From Pyrrhosoma nymphula (Eukaryota > Arthropoda > Insecta > Odonata > Coenagrionidae): a stretch of DNA of 64,000 bases. Both the position numbers and the translations under genes were made by a program. Where the stretch lies: the NCBI GenBank assembly GCA_963573305.1, contig OY754339.1, positions 9,099,941 through 9,163,940 of the forward strand, read 5' to 3'. The notes under the pieces are model-generated. The model did no database searches, had not been told where the DNA came from, and was given only the letters and a program-made list of their open reading frames with translations. Below are positions 37,430 to 47,624 of this stretch, in pieces (position 1 is the first letter of the stretch; each line of letters begins with the position of its first letter).

Positions 37430-37505
37430 TTGTAAATGAATACGTTTTCCAGCTATAGGAGCCGACTGCTGCGCCATTACTAATGAACTACCGCAATTCG
37501 ACATA
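37430..37505 (+). repeat. Dispersed repeat F, forward copy
   Basis: CCAGCTATAGGAGCCGACTG and TGCGCCATT with AACTACCGCA match the minus-strand copy at 17975-18050. Confidence 0.6.
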
Positions 37506-38727
37506 AATCATTACTAATATAATGAAAAATAAGATGGCAAGGAGTCTAAATTTTATTGCATCTCTATTTCCTGGAAGAATTGGCTTTTTTGGAAAAGAAC
37601 AATTTTATGCGTAAAAGGCATTTTATTGGGTGTGAAAATATAATTTTCCCCATACTTCCACCATTCTCTCGGTTAGCACCTTGCGATAATAAGCTCAATT
37701 TTTGAATAAAAAGCGAGTAACTGGTATGATTTCATTTTTCATATAAAACAAAAAAAATAATTATTTAATTTGTTTATTAAATTAATTTTTTAAGTCGACA
37801 GAATAGTAACGAAATGAAATGTGAGTCATATTACGTTGCAATCACACTCAGTATGTGTTTTATCATGACCCCATTATGGGTACGCGGGGTGGACGGAGTT
37901 CGTCGTTTCTCCTAGAGGTGGCGTTGATGCAGCCCGGACATTAAGCGGTGTGCTCCCAGAGATTTAATTTGCTAATTGAGTAGTCTTAAGCGATGCCTTT
38001 GCCGTGATCCAAGACTCGCCGATTTAAGGTCAGCGCCCCCCCCCCCCCCCCAGGTGGCGAAAATTCCTATTCGCACACCTTATCCCTTCCTTGACCGCAA
38101 ATTATGCGTCGAGCCTTGGCGGGATGATTTCGGCGCCTGGAACTAAGTGAGACAACAGGCGTCGGGAAGCAGCATCACAAGCTTGAGCTCCTCAGTCTCA
38201 TGATGCAGATGCTGCACAGATAAAGTCTCTTCAGAATCCTACAAAATTGACGTTTTTTGTCTGAATTAGCATATTTTTTCAGCGATAGAAGCGCATTCTC
38301 CTCCGAGCGAAGCAGAATTAATTTCGTGACATAGCCGAACAGGTCAGATAGCTTGTATCACCAGTGAAAAAATGATCTTTTGCAAGAAATTTTTCTCTTT
38401 TAATTAATAACGATCTGTCGTAATAAAACATTATTTTTATTTAGTGAGAATGATACACATCTTTCGCCTATTTATTAAAAACGAAAAAGTTAGATTTATT
38501 TAGGTCTTAAAACTACGTAGGTAAATGTTATTCTAACCCATTTCACCCCATGACTGGATACTGCCCGAGCTTGGTGAAGTAGATTGTATGGTGAGCCATG
38601 TTTAAATTAACCACTTACCAACTTACATTTGGAATTCCCGAGCCACGTACCATTGCTCCCACAGCACTTCGTAGGTGTAGTCACTTTTATCTATCATCTT
38701 GCATCCTCATAAATATCCAAGGGAATC
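37506..38727. other. Spacer with a 16-base C run
   Basis: A C16 homopolymer lies at 38036-38051. The stretch 37860-38220 is richer in GC than its surroundings. At 38650-38690 GTACCATTGCTCCCACAGC and TTCGTAGGTGTAG faintly recall a SINE D tail. No gene was recognised. Confidence 0.45.
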
Positions 38728-38875
38728 AGGAAACTTGGGTAGCGTAGTCATCGGGGCATTGGCCCGGAAATTTTAAATGTGCGAGGTTCGATTTCCGGCC
38801 CAGGTCGATTTTTCGTCGTGGCAATACATATCTGCATTTTGTGTTTATCATTTTCGTGTTTTCTTAAAAAGGAAA
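38728..38875 (+). mobile_element. SINE A copy (tRNA-derived)
   Basis: The head has an A box in GGGTAGCGTAGTCATCGGGG and a B box in GAGGTTCGATTTCCGG, at the spacing expected of a pol III promoter. The body begins CAGGTCGATTTTTCGTCGTGG. The same body is found in the plus-strand copies at 47694 and 59049. A polymerase III-transcribed, tRNA-related SINE is the natural reading; it is too diverged for a tRNA gene. Confidence 0.7.
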
Positions 38876-39084
38876 CATCAAACAAATTACATTCTGACAT
38901 GAATGTTACCTTTCCTACAATCATTTCAGTCTCTTTATTTTATCGTAAATGCAAGATATGTATTGCGAATGAATGCGATATGAGGTGTAATACGTTTATA
39001 AATTGCATAGGCTTAATGCAAATTTTGACGTTATACTGCAATCCAAAACAGTAAGTAGATATAACAAGAGATGTGAATGGGATC

Positions 39085-39330
39085 CAAATAAAATAAATGT
39101 GATCAAATTCGGTATGTGATGTAATGCTGCTCAATTTGGTGCGCGATGTCATCGCGAAGCAGTGCGAAAAATAAAATGGAATACAATACTTAATTTTATC
39201 CAATGCAACGCGATGTAAATGAAGAAATATGGCATAAAATATGAAATCTGACATCACTCAATGAAATTTGATGTGATACAATGTAATATGATCCGATGTC
39301 GTTAATTTGATAGTGCAATATGCGATAAAA
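39085..39330. repeat. Degenerate ATGTGATGCRATG-type microsatellite
   Basis: Words such as GCGATGTAA, TGATGTAATG, CAATGTAATATGAT and GCAATATGCGAT repeat at about 5- and 10-bp spacing over about 240 bp. Similar shorter runs occur at 42735-42790, 45695-45765, 46140-46210 and 47415-47445. It looks like decayed (ATGYR)n simple sequence. Confidence 0.5.
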
Positions 39331-40044
39331 GGTGATTGACGATACATTACGATTCCACCTGATAAGCGATAACAAATTAATATAAAAATTCGCAATTGAT
39401 TCTTGAATGTAGCACAGCCCCCAATGATTACTAAGCCGATCCCACATGGTCAAAATGTTTGACAAAAAATTGGACCAAGTAAGTGTAAGTATCGTGTGAC
39501 AGGAAAACGTTTTATTAAACTGTAATGGGATTCTAATAAATGGATTGCTTTAATGGTTGATAACTCAGAATGGAATTGCATTTCCCTCAAATTCAACCTG
39601 CAAGACGATACTGAAACCCGTTTGGTCAAATTTTTTGACAATATTTTAGACTCAGGGATATCAGCATAAGGTACAGGCAGCAAGCACTACAGTGCGTTCA
39701 AAGTTTTCATTTTATAATGGTCTCTTATGGCGTTATCCGGTCAATGCATTAGCAATGGACGTTTCCAGCGTTGCCAGATATACAATAACTTTATGTTGTG
39801 ACAACATGAATGAGGAATTCGCAATATGATGAGAAAACATATTCCCATTAAATTGTTAACATTAAAGAATTTTTAATATGTTCAGCATTGTTTTGAAATC
39901 ATTATTATTTATATACTTTCACGGGACGGAAATGTTTCCAATAGTTTCCGTTTAAACGGCAATAGTTAAGCCTTTTCACAGCTTGGCTCCATTAAAAAAG
40001 AATTTTCAAGTTTAATAATTCTCAAATTTAGTGGATACCGAGAT
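39331..40044. other. Spacer
   Basis: Nothing was recognised. Confidence 0.4.
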
Positions 40045-40145
40045 TAGAGTGTTACCTTTACGGAGTCACCCGCAAGTGCTCATGGGTGCGAACATTCTAG
40101 AGTTGAAAAATCATTCACATTGACCGGAACTCGAATCCGGATCCA
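40045..40145 (-). mobile_element. SINE B copy (reverse)
   Basis: Minus strand: a B box in GGATTCGAGTTCCGGTCAA, then GTGAATGATTTTTCAACTC, then GCACTTGCGGGTGACTCCGT. This joins the promoter half seen at 41285 and 58320 to the 3' half seen at 7880 and 57495, and so defines the family order. Confidence 0.65.
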
Positions 40146-40349
40146 TCTTGACAGAATTAACAATTTTTATTATTTTTTTACATGATGTACTCTCGTTTAC
40201 CCCTATTTAATCTGCATTATCATCATTACATTTGATTTTACATTTTAATACATATTGTAAATTAACCTTTTATATTCATGAGACTTGATGCAATTGCGAT
40301 TTAGATTTAAACCGTGCATACATCTGATTTCACGCGGATAGATGCCAGC
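40146..40349. other. Spacer 3' of the R1-like LINE
   Basis: AT-rich; nothing was recognised. Confidence 0.3.
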
Positions 40350-40585
40350 ACATGAGGCCATCGCGTTCTCTTCTTTCGTTCGTCGTCTTCTTCTCCTTTC
40401 TTTCTCCGACCCTGCTCTTCTCCTTTTTCCGAGGTCTTTATTCTTATTTTGGAACACCTTCTTCTTTCTTTGGCCCTTGTCTCCTCCTCCTTTCGCCGAG
40501 GTCTTCTTCTTTTATCTCTTAATTCATCTCTTCTCCCTCTTCTTCCTCTGTCCTTTTTGTTACCACTGTGATCAGTGGTCTTCTT
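40350..40585 (-). mobile_element. Purine-rich 3' region of the R1-like LINE
   Basis: On the minus strand this is almost all A and G, and contains two related units beginning AAGACCTCGG (about 40495 and 40430), each followed by GAAAGGAGGAG-type sequence. It directly follows the protein remnant and is probably its 3' untranslated region. Confidence 0.45.
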
Positions 40586-41121
40586 GGGGCGTGATGCAGA
40601 GTCTCTCCAGTTCTTTGAGCCTCCCATTATTCAGGCAGAAGGTTATTAGAACCTTACAGGATTCGGATCTGACTTCCATTTCTAAACTCAGTTTAGTTCG
40701 CCATGTTTCAAAGCGGATGCACCTCTCAATGCGATGCTTAAAGGAATCTTCTTAATCATACTCATTGCATTTTCCATCCTGGCTTTTTCCAATCTTCTTA
40801 ATATATTTTTTGCATTCTCCGTGGCCAGATATTACTTGAGCCACAGCTTTTGTATGCTTAACCTTTAACTTCTTCCTTTCCAGAATGCTTGGGAAGATTT
40901 CAAAGGTGTGCCGTCCTTTGGTAGAGGCTTTCCACTCTTCATCCCATTTCAATTCCGTAATTTCCCGTATTTTCTTTTTGAAGATGCTTATCCTCTGGGC
41001 ATTCTTCGGTGGTGATTTTTATTCCTAAATAAGTTGTTTCATTGGTTGTTTGATATTTTACGCGTGCCTTCTTTTCCATCACTATGTATTTTAGTGGCGG
41101 TTCAAGTGCTATTACTGCCAA
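40586..41121 (-). pseudogene. R1-like LINE C-terminal remnant
   Basis: Three minus-strand pieces in order: TTYLGIKITTEECPEDK (end of RT), then WDEEWKASTKGRHTFEIFPS and AVAQVISGHGECKKYIKKIG, then after an in-frame stop HRIERCIRFETWRTKL. The pattern WxxxWxxSxKGRxTYxxFP, QxLTGHGxF and a Cys/His tail ending in HxxxxCxRFxxxR is typical of the R1/LOA group after the RT domain. A frameshift lies near 40945 and a stop near 40745. The RT core and endonuclease are absent. Confidence 0.75.
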
Positions 41122-41284
41122 TGCGTCTGAACTTACGGTTGACTAGTCGTAGTAGTAGTAGAGTTGATTAGTAGAGTAGAATGGGTTACCGGAATCAGGC
41201 AGGATCTCTGGGCTTCCATCGGTATCGCACCTAGAACTACTTTAGCCAGTTAAGCTGCTCTTAGCTTATTGTACGTTTCTGCTT

Positions 41285-41420
41285 AACTGGAAATAGCACT
41301 CGGCCGGATATCGATCAGTGCGAGTTCGAGTCTCAGTCAGGGCGAATGATTTTTCCTTTGTGAAATTTTCGTAGTAAAGTTTTAGAAAAAATCCTCATGA
41401 TTTTTAAAACATTTTGAATG
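41285..41420 (+). mobile_element. SINE B copy
   Basis: It contains CACTCGGCCGGATATCGA, a B box in GCGAGTTCGAGTCTCAGTCA, and GGCGAATGATTTTTCC, the same order as at 58320-58545. Its start overlaps a diverged A-box region. Confidence 0.6.
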
Positions 41421-41771
41421 TTCAGCCATTCTGTTCCTGAATTTCTGGCCAGTATGACCAATGCAAAAGCATTAACAGACCAGAAAATTTCATCTGAGCA
41501 AGCACATCTATTGTTCACATTCATTATTTTTTAGGTGTGTGGGGTATAAAGAAGGGCCTTGTACCCAATGGTTGCCATTCTTAAGGCTGATTCACACGAG
41601 GCACTTCATTGCACAATCTGATGCATGTATGGATGAGCATTAAAAATTGCGTCGTGTAAGGCGGCGAATAGAATGCATGCCCAAATGCAGAAACGACAGA
41701 GGAGAAAATAGCCCCTGCTCTTATTCCGCTCCCCCCGTTCTCGCAATTTCTATACCTCAAATCAATCATGT
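41421..41771. other. Spacer
   Basis: Possible weak inverted ends, GATTCACACGAGGCA near 41587 and TTGCGTCGTGTAAGG near 41651, could mark a small MITE, but the match is poor. Confidence 0.3.
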
Positions 41772-42045
41772 GCCCCATGTAAAACGGCTTTTATTCTCTA
41801 AAACATGATTGAATATTCTTTTTGTAAATCTACTCTTGTCCTCTCTCATTATGTGGCCGAAGAAGCCAACTCTCCTTCTCTTTATCTCATCTGACATTTT
41901 CTTACATTGTTCATTCTTACAGAGGTCATTGTTCTTCCTGTTCCTAAAATCGCTTTCCACTATTTTAGAGTGGTCTCAGGATTTTTCTGAGAACATTTCT
42001 TTCCTTTCATTTCTCCTGGTCTCTTTAAGAATATGCATTCTGTAG
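41772..42045 (-). pseudogene. LINE C-terminal remnant (DEIKRRR/FFGHIMR type)
   Basis: The minus-strand frame reads LRYRMHILKETRRNERK, a stop, then KKMSDEIKRRRVGFFGHIMR and RFTKRIFNHVL. The block RNERKxL, KISDxIRKRRxxFFGHIxRM, RLTKRIF is the region after RT in one class of non-LTR elements. It differs from the class at 4844 and 13971. Confidence 0.65.
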
Positions 42046-42149
42046 CGTAGAGACTTTCTGGCTTGATTATTTTATTTTAGTGACTAACTTTGGTTTTAGT
42101 GGAGAGATTTTTCTCGCGGTTGTTTTCTTTCTAGTGGTAACATATAATT

Positions 42150-42734
42150 TTGTTTTAGCATGCCACGAGCGTTGAGTGCGTTTACTGCGTCGGTGCGTGG
42201 CGTTCACACCACTACACACACACAGTGGGAATATTTTTGTGCCGGGGCGTCGTAGCATTCTGTTTTCAGTCCGGTGACAATACGCTGATGCGCGCGCCCG
42301 AGTATAAAGGGGAGGTTATTTGGTGTGGAGGGGAGGGGGATGAAGGTTGGGGGAGGAAGGGTGGGTGGAGGGAGGGTGGGGGAAGGGTTTGGGAGGATAA
42401 GAAGGATTGGGTGGGGGGGGGGGGAGGAAAGGGGAGTTTGAAGGAAGGGAAGTTTAGGGTCGCCGTCTGGCGGCATTACTCGGAACGAGAATTTCACGCC
42501 GCGACGGAGACGAGGACGTGATGAGAGACGAAAAGAATGGCGGGAACGGAGGGGAGGGGGGTGGGAGGGAGGGGGAGGAGGGAGGGATAAGGGGGGGGGA
42601 GAAAGAAGATGCTGGAAAGACTACGCGGGTGGAAGGACAAGGAGAAGAGAAAGAAGAAGAAGTATGGAGAAGTAGAACGTGAGATGAAAGAGGATGGAAG
42701 AGGTCGGGTGGGGGGGAGGGATAGAGGGGGATGA
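42150..42734. other. G-rich block with an upstream TATAAA
   Basis: From 42300 to 42730 the plus strand is mostly G and A, with long G runs. Just before it, the GC-rich GATGCGCGCGCCCGAG is followed by TATAAAGGGGAGG (TATAAA at 42303-42308), which resembles a core promoter on the plus strand. No initiator or exon with coding support follows. Open frames on both strands are compositional. Part of the minus strand near 42660 resembles the pyrimidine block at 47105-47470. Confidence 0.35.
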
Positions 42735-42790
42735 CAAGAGACCGGCTGTGCGATATATCGCATAGCGATGTAACGCGACGCAATGCTATG
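42735..42790. repeat. Short GCGATGTAACGCGACGCAATG-type microsatellite
   Basis: A short run of the ATG/CG-based words also seen at 39085-39330. Confidence 0.4.
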
Positions 42791-42868
42791 GTAAGAGGCG
42801 TGACTCAGTGACACTCCTTCATGATGGTCCCAATGAAAATACATAGCTTTGGTTCTACAAATATTTAA
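42791..42868. other. Spacer
   Basis: Nothing was recognised. Confidence 0.3.
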
Positions 42869-43445
42869 ACGAACACCACTTTGTGTTTTCCACATTTTAA
42901 TTTTTCTGGAGACGACCGATTTTGGCTGTTGCGCAATCGTGAGAAACGACACGATGAATTTATTATGAATTGAATGAGTGAATACATCTAAATTTTCATA
43001 ACACCCTGCAATCCACCTCAAGGGTGTGTGGCAGGGGTTGAGCTATCACCAACATGCATCACCATATGCCCTATTTAAGTTTATTTATCTACTACTACTG
43101 ATAAATTTGCAAAAAACTGCCACTTCTTGTCAGTAGGCGAAATTTCACCTACATGTAGTACACTATAGGTATGCTACCAATGTTATATGGACTGTTTGTA
43201 TTAATGTTTTTTGTGACTACATGAATGCACGGTGATACAAAGGTTATGCAAGAAACATGCAAGTCGGGCTATGTTAGTTAGTACTATGCTAATGTTAGTA
43301 CTACGTAGCCCATAAGGATACAAGCGGATATGGAGCCAATCGACCACAGTTCCTTGGATTGTACCTGGTGATGGCGTTACGGACGAAACCGGTCGTCTCA
43401 AGAAAAATAAAACTATGAAAAACACAAAGTGGTGTTCATTCAATT
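42869..43445. mobile_element. Split inverted-repeat element with CTGGTGA...GAAAC core
   Basis: The left arm (42869-42935, minus) and right arm (43362-43445, plus) share GGTCGTCTC, AGAAAAAT and AAAACACAAAGTGGTGTTC in inverted orientation, about 430 bp apart. The right arm has CTGGTGA (43365-43371), TGGCGTTACGGAC and GAAAC-CG-GTC (43385-43394), the last fitting a short stem III and cleavage triplet of a hammerhead. The left arm is more decayed. The interior shows no RT. Confidence 0.55.
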
Positions 43446-43519
43446 ACGGAAATACTCAACAAACTACGCCCTTTATCATATCATTTTATTCTTCAAACAT
43501 ATTTATTCAGATCAAATGG

Positions 43520-43640
43520 ACGATTTTGTGTGCCATGATGGAATGCTCCTGAAATATGGGAGGACAGATGCTACTAGGAGCGTAGACAATTGATGGAAGG
43601 ACCAGGTTGGGAGACGTCAGAGACTCGGAGGATGCACGCT
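43520..43640 (+). mobile_element. SINE B 3' fragment
   Basis: TTGATGGAAGGACCAGGTTGGGA and GAGACTCGGAGGATG match the downstream part of the 58320-58545 copy (CTGATGGAAGGACCTGATTG, AGACTCGGAGGCTG). Confidence 0.5.
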
Positions 43641-43864
43641 AAGCTTGAATTAGTTGAAAATATAGAGTCTAGTGGGTTTCAGTTCGACCCGGATGAAATT
43701 ATGTTGACCCACATTGTGTGTCTGGAACTGATGTACGTAACAACATAAGGGAGATACACAGCCGAATTGTTAGATTTAAAATTTCCTCCTTTCCACTTAC
43801 CATTAGTGGTGGCTGTGACAGTGTGACATAACAGAACGTGAAATTAAGACACTGCGTTAACATG

Positions 43865-44005
43865 CAATTCACTTTTGTATTCTGCCCCTTCCTCTTCCTT
43901 TTCCCTATTACCTCCCTTTTCCGTGGCTGGTGTCTTAACACCCCCTGCCGCAGGCCTCTGCGCCGGCTCCCGGTGTTGTATGTAACTGTAGATGAAAAAA
44001 CCGCG
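43865..44005 (+). mobile_element. SINE D 3' fragment
   Basis: CCTATTACCTCCCTTTTCCG, GTCTTAACACCCCCTGCCG and TATGTAACTGTAGATG match the body and tail of SINE D at 60920-61020. The tRNA-like head is missing. Confidence 0.6.
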
Positions 44006-44049
44006 CATACTGTAAGGAAAGTCGTTGGTAGTAAGTGGATGATATCAAG

Positions 44050-44175
44050 TAGTGAGCATTTTTCTTGCAAAGGGAATATAGCATTGTACAAAATTGTTAT
44101 TCCGACTTTTTTGTACGGTGCTGAAATCTGGGTAGGACAGGGTAAGCATGCATTTAGAGTATATCCAGCGGGAAT
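44050..44175 (+). pseudogene. Short LINE fragment (post-RT)
   Basis: The frame reads CKGNIALYKIVIPTFLYGAEIWVGQ. The pattern KxxLYKxVxxPxLLYGAETW is common after the RT domain of non-LTR elements. A shifted frame continues with LEYIQRELG. Short, so tentative. Confidence 0.45.
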
Positions 44176-44194
44176 TGGGAACCTGTAATGTGAT

Positions 44195-44268
44195 TGTGAT
44201 TAAAGTAGGGCCCTGGTATACGTCCCTGCGGCACACCAGTGTGTCGCGGCATACCGGTTGAGAATCAT
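44195..44268. mobile_element. Solo hAT terminus
   Basis: CATACCGGTTGAGAATCATTG, reversed, is close to the hAT end CAGTGATTCTCAACCGG. CTCTAGGC would be the 8-bp target on its right. No matching left end was found, so it is a fragment. Confidence 0.45.
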
Positions 44269-44289
44269 TGCTCTAGGCCTCCACGTGAC

Positions 44290-44862
44290 TAAAAGCCCTT
44301 TTACACGATACTTATTTCAATACTGAAAATAGAACTGAACTCACAATTGTCAGCACAATAGATCTGATGTCAACATTCTTAAAAATCGTATTGTGTAAAG
44401 GGTTTGATCGCATTCGATTATGGAATCGCATTCGATTATGGAATCGCATTCGATCATTAACACTGAAATGAGAAACATTGTGCGATACTTATTTTCCATT
44501 CGATTTGTGGATCCAACGGCCAATCACAGGCAAGCAGGCGAGTCGATAGTTTCGAGAGAATACCGTTGGCGGCGCTGGAACCTACCAAAATAACAAGGCC
44601 CAAATAATCTCTCGAGGAATCGTTGAGAATCGTTGAAAACCGTACAATGTTTCCGTGACTCGCTCGAATATTCTGAATCAATATGGCGCAGTCTATTCAC
44701 ATTGCGTAGTTCAGCGAATGCCTAGACAGCGCCACTATGAACTGAAATCTGCCTCGAGTAAACACAGCCTCCGAAACATTCGATTTAAGTCCCGAATTTG
44801 GATCCAAGTTTTCGGCACTGATTTCAGTGCTGACCTAAGCATCGCGTAAAATGGTCTTTAGG
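44290..44862. mobile_element. Inverted-repeat element with an extra internal terminus
   Basis: CTAAAAGCCCTTTTACACGA at 44290 matches, inverted, CCTAAAGACCATTTTACGCG at 44862, and also AAACCCTTTACACAATACG ending at 44405. So either a 573-bp element contains a partial internal end, or two related elements are nested. A tandem of three 18-bp units lies just inside. No coding frame was found. Confidence 0.5.
44406..44455. repeat. 18-bp tandem repeat, about 2.7 copies
   Basis: The unit is GAATCGCATTCGATTATG, almost perfect between copies. Confidence 0.85.
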
Positions 44863-45349
44863 ATAAAAGGTAGGTTTGTGGAAATGGTACACGTCACTAA
44901 ATAACTTTGCGCTTTTTAAACAGATGGAGGCAGGCAAAACGTGGAATTTTGCTACGTTTAGCAAGGTGAAAAGAATTCACATTGTACTCTTCCACTTAAG
45001 TAGTTGTTTATTGTCCATTGCATATAACGTCTAGAAGTCATTTCAAAGGTGATATTGACCAAGGTATCATTGTGCTTTATACATTCCTAGACTTTTGTTT
45101 ATTTCCGACCATGGTTTCAACAATAATTGCCAAGGCACCAAGGTACCATGTAAACTTGATAATGAAAGTGATTGTCGAAATCATGGTCCGAAATAAAAAA
45201 GTGATGGAATATATAAAGCATGAATTCATTTAGCGGCGTGACCAAGGCGATTCACCATTCGGCTGTTTATTTATTTAATTCGCAGATGGCCAACACACGC
45301 ACTTTCAAAAGCCGGCGCTCAGATGGCCCCCCTGTTGCCAGGGCTGGCT
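44863..45349. other. Spacer
   Basis: Nothing was recognised. Confidence 0.4.
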
Positions 45350-45480
45350 CATCACAATATGAAGGAACGTCATCTACATCTACACACTACTCAGCGAGCC
45401 CCCAGAGAGGTGATTGGCAGGGGGTGTTAGGACACCAGCCATGGAGATGTGTGGATAGTTTATAAGGAAGGGGGAGAGAA
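45350..45480 (-). mobile_element. SINE D 3' fragment (reverse)
   Basis: On the minus strand: CTCTCCCCCTTCCTTAT, CCATGGCTGGTGTCCTAACA, CCCCCTGCC and GTAGTGTGTAGATGTAGATG. It matches the 60920-61020 and 43865-44005 tails. Confidence 0.6.
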
Positions 45481-45694
45481 CAAGGTAATTTGTATGTTAA
45501 CGATGTGTTTTAATTTAACGTTGTGTCATGCTGTTTTTTCTGTAATCACTATTGGTGCGTAGAAATCTGAAATTTGTGTTCCTCTCTGTTCGGAAGTGTA
45601 TCTTATTTTGTCCCTCCGAACGATATTTGTCAGATGGATGGCGAAAGATTAAGATGGGATATTTACGTGTAAAGGATGACTGGATTCTTTTTTT
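45481..45694. other. Spacer
   Basis: Nothing was recognised. Confidence 0.3.
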
Positions 45695-45765
45695 GCGACA
45701 TGTATCGCATTGTGATAAAATGTGATATGCAAGAGTTTTCGATGCAATGAGATGTTAAGATCGGA
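45695..45765. repeat. Short ATGTGATATGC-type microsatellite
   Basis: CATGTATCGCATTGTGATAA and ATGCAATGAGATG words as at 39085-39330. Confidence 0.4.
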
Positions 45766-46139
45766 GGCTATACGCAATATTAACAGAACTTTAAAGGCTC
45801 AAACACGCGGGTTTCATGGTGGTATGGAGGATGTTATTATATCCCAACGCTGCATCTCTAGGACTGATAGAATCGGAAAAGTGAGAGACAAACTTTGTCT
45901 AACTGATAAGGACAAAAATTGCTTCTTTTAGTATTTACTGCAACAGAAACATGGTGAGGAACATATATGCCACGACTCATATCACCTTCACCCTCTGCTT
46001 CTTCCTAATCCTTTCCCTTTACTGCATCTCTTTGCATTGGGTGTATTGACCGTTCCGCACCTCTGATATCAGAGTAAACTTTTCATCCTTAGGTGGCTGT
46101 GAATGCTTTAGACAAATATCAAACCTGATGAACCTCATG

Positions 46140-46210
46140 ATTTTCAAATAAGAATGCAATATGCAATGCAGTATGTAATATTCTGCATATTGCAATGTGA
46201 AATCTGAAAA
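46140..46210. repeat. Short GCAATATGCAATG-type microsatellite
   Basis: GAATGCAATATGCAATGCAG followed by an inverted-like GCATATTGCAATGTG. Confidence 0.45.
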
Positions 46211-46378
46211 ACTGGTGGAGTTGGAAACTCGCACTGAAAGGATTGATGGCCATGAGTAGGGATACCATATTCTGATGTCCGTAAACCGAGACACATCTGG
46301 TTTTGATTTACTTAGAAGCCTTTGAAGAGACTAAAACAGGAACAAAATCAGAGCGTTTTTTATCAAAGTTAAGCTGAT

Positions 46379-46630
46379 ATTGTACAGTTAGAGCGAAGGT
46401 TTCCGCGGTGATGGTGGTTTGATATCTGCATTTTTTCCGGGTTATCTTCCGCGTCAGTTGGCTATGTTGACAACAGTTTCGCTGGCTATCCTGCCAGCGT
46501 CTTCAGGTCGAAGGTGAAGACGCTGATCTTCGACCTAAAGACGCTGGCAGGATAGCCAGCGAAACTGTTGTCAACATATCCAACTGACGCGGAAGATAAC
46601 CCGGAAAATGCAGAGATCATTGTACAGTTA
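46379..46630. mobile_element. Fold-back element with 12-bp target duplication and CTGAAGA...GAAAC cores
   Basis: ATTGTACAGTTA occurs at 46379-46390 and 46619-46630, framing a 228-bp insertion. Most of it is a large palindrome with arms of about 90 bp (46421-46513 and 46527-46618). The left arm (minus strand) has CTGAAGA at 46506-46500, a strong hairpin (GCTGGC/GCCAGC), GAAAC at 46480-46476, then TGTTGTC. The right arm is the same on the plus strand except CTAAAGA for CTGAAGA. The target duplication shows it inserted as a unit. A Penelope-like terminal repeat is the best guess. Confidence 0.65.
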
Positions 46631-46669
46631 TTTTATTATTTGATTGAATATACAAAATAGAATTATTTA

Positions 46670-46790
46670 TTGCCGCAGCCGTAGAAGTAATATTACCAAA
46701 CTGTGTAGTACCGAGTTCAAATCTCGTTACTGGTGATTTGGCTGCACCCTCGCGAATAATTTTGAGGATGCGTAATGTAATATTTACGAT
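46670..46790 (+). mobile_element. Possible tRNA-like SINE fragment
   Basis: A B-box-like ACCGAGTTCAAATCTCGTTA is present near 46712, without a convincing A box or known body. It may belong to another SINE family. Confidence 0.25.
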
Positions 46791-47104
46791 TTACTCATTC
46801 CTCGCCATTCATTTGTCACTGCGCATTTCTTATTTCAGTTGACTGCGGATCTAAACGGAGACATTTCGGGACATAGTCAACCGGGAAACATTCGTCGACC
46901 GTCCGGGACATGGGGACAGACTCCTCGAGAACCGGGACTGTTCTGGCCAAACCGGAACGCACACACTAAGGCAAGTAGTATTCATGAGCATAATTTCGTC
47001 TGCGTCTGCACGCAAAATTAGGAGAATGCATCGTACGCTCTGAAAGCGTGGATTATGTGCACTCGTATGCTCGCGTGAGGTCATTTCCCAAACTTCCCTT
47101 CAGT
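46791..47104. other. Spacer
   Basis: Nothing recognised. Open frames at 46839-47084 on both strands lack motifs. Confidence 0.3.
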
Positions 47105-47470
47105 CTTCCATGCGACACTCATTCTATCGCACCCTTAAGTTGACCACCCTAACTAACCCTAGTCCCCTCTCTTTCCCATTCCCCATATTCCCTTTCAATT
47201 CCACCCTTCCCTCGATCCCTGTCTCCCTTCCTCCCTCAGCTACCCGACCTTCGTCCCATCTCCTCGCCTCGACGACTCGACCCAAGTCATTCCTCTTTCG
47301 CGTCCCCACCGACATCCATTTCCCCCCGCGTCGCAATCTCCCCTCATCGAACATTCTCCTTCCATCTCACGTTCTTATTCTCCGCCACTGCTTCTTCCTC
47401 TTCTTCTTCTCCTCTCCCGTTACATCGCATTGCATTGCACTTTACATTCTTCGTCCGCCTAACCTTTTGT
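47105..47470. repeat. Pyrimidine-rich block ending in GCATTGCATTGC
   Basis: C/T-rich low complexity with an open frame over most of it. The stretch CATCTCACGTTCTTATTCTC resembles the minus strand at about 42660, so the two blocks may be related. It ends with TTACATCGCATTGCATTGCA. Confidence 0.55.
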
Positions 47471-47624
47471 TACCCTAATTCAAGCAGAGCGCACTGACAA
47501 GTAAATTCAAATTAAACAAAATTCTCAATAACATTAAAGGATATACATGCATTTAGATCATCCAGGATACCATTAAAATGGATAATTAAGATCTCATAAA
47601 CACGTCCATGTTGTCCAAGGTTTA

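Noticed and set aside
41583..41680. Possible MITE with GATTCACACGAGGCA ends
   Set aside because: The inverted match is short and imperfect and no target duplication is visible.
42225..43021. Open frames of 98-175 residues in the G-rich block
   Set aside because: The translations are Gly/Trp- or Ser/Pro-rich low-complexity products of purine- or pyrimidine-rich DNA.
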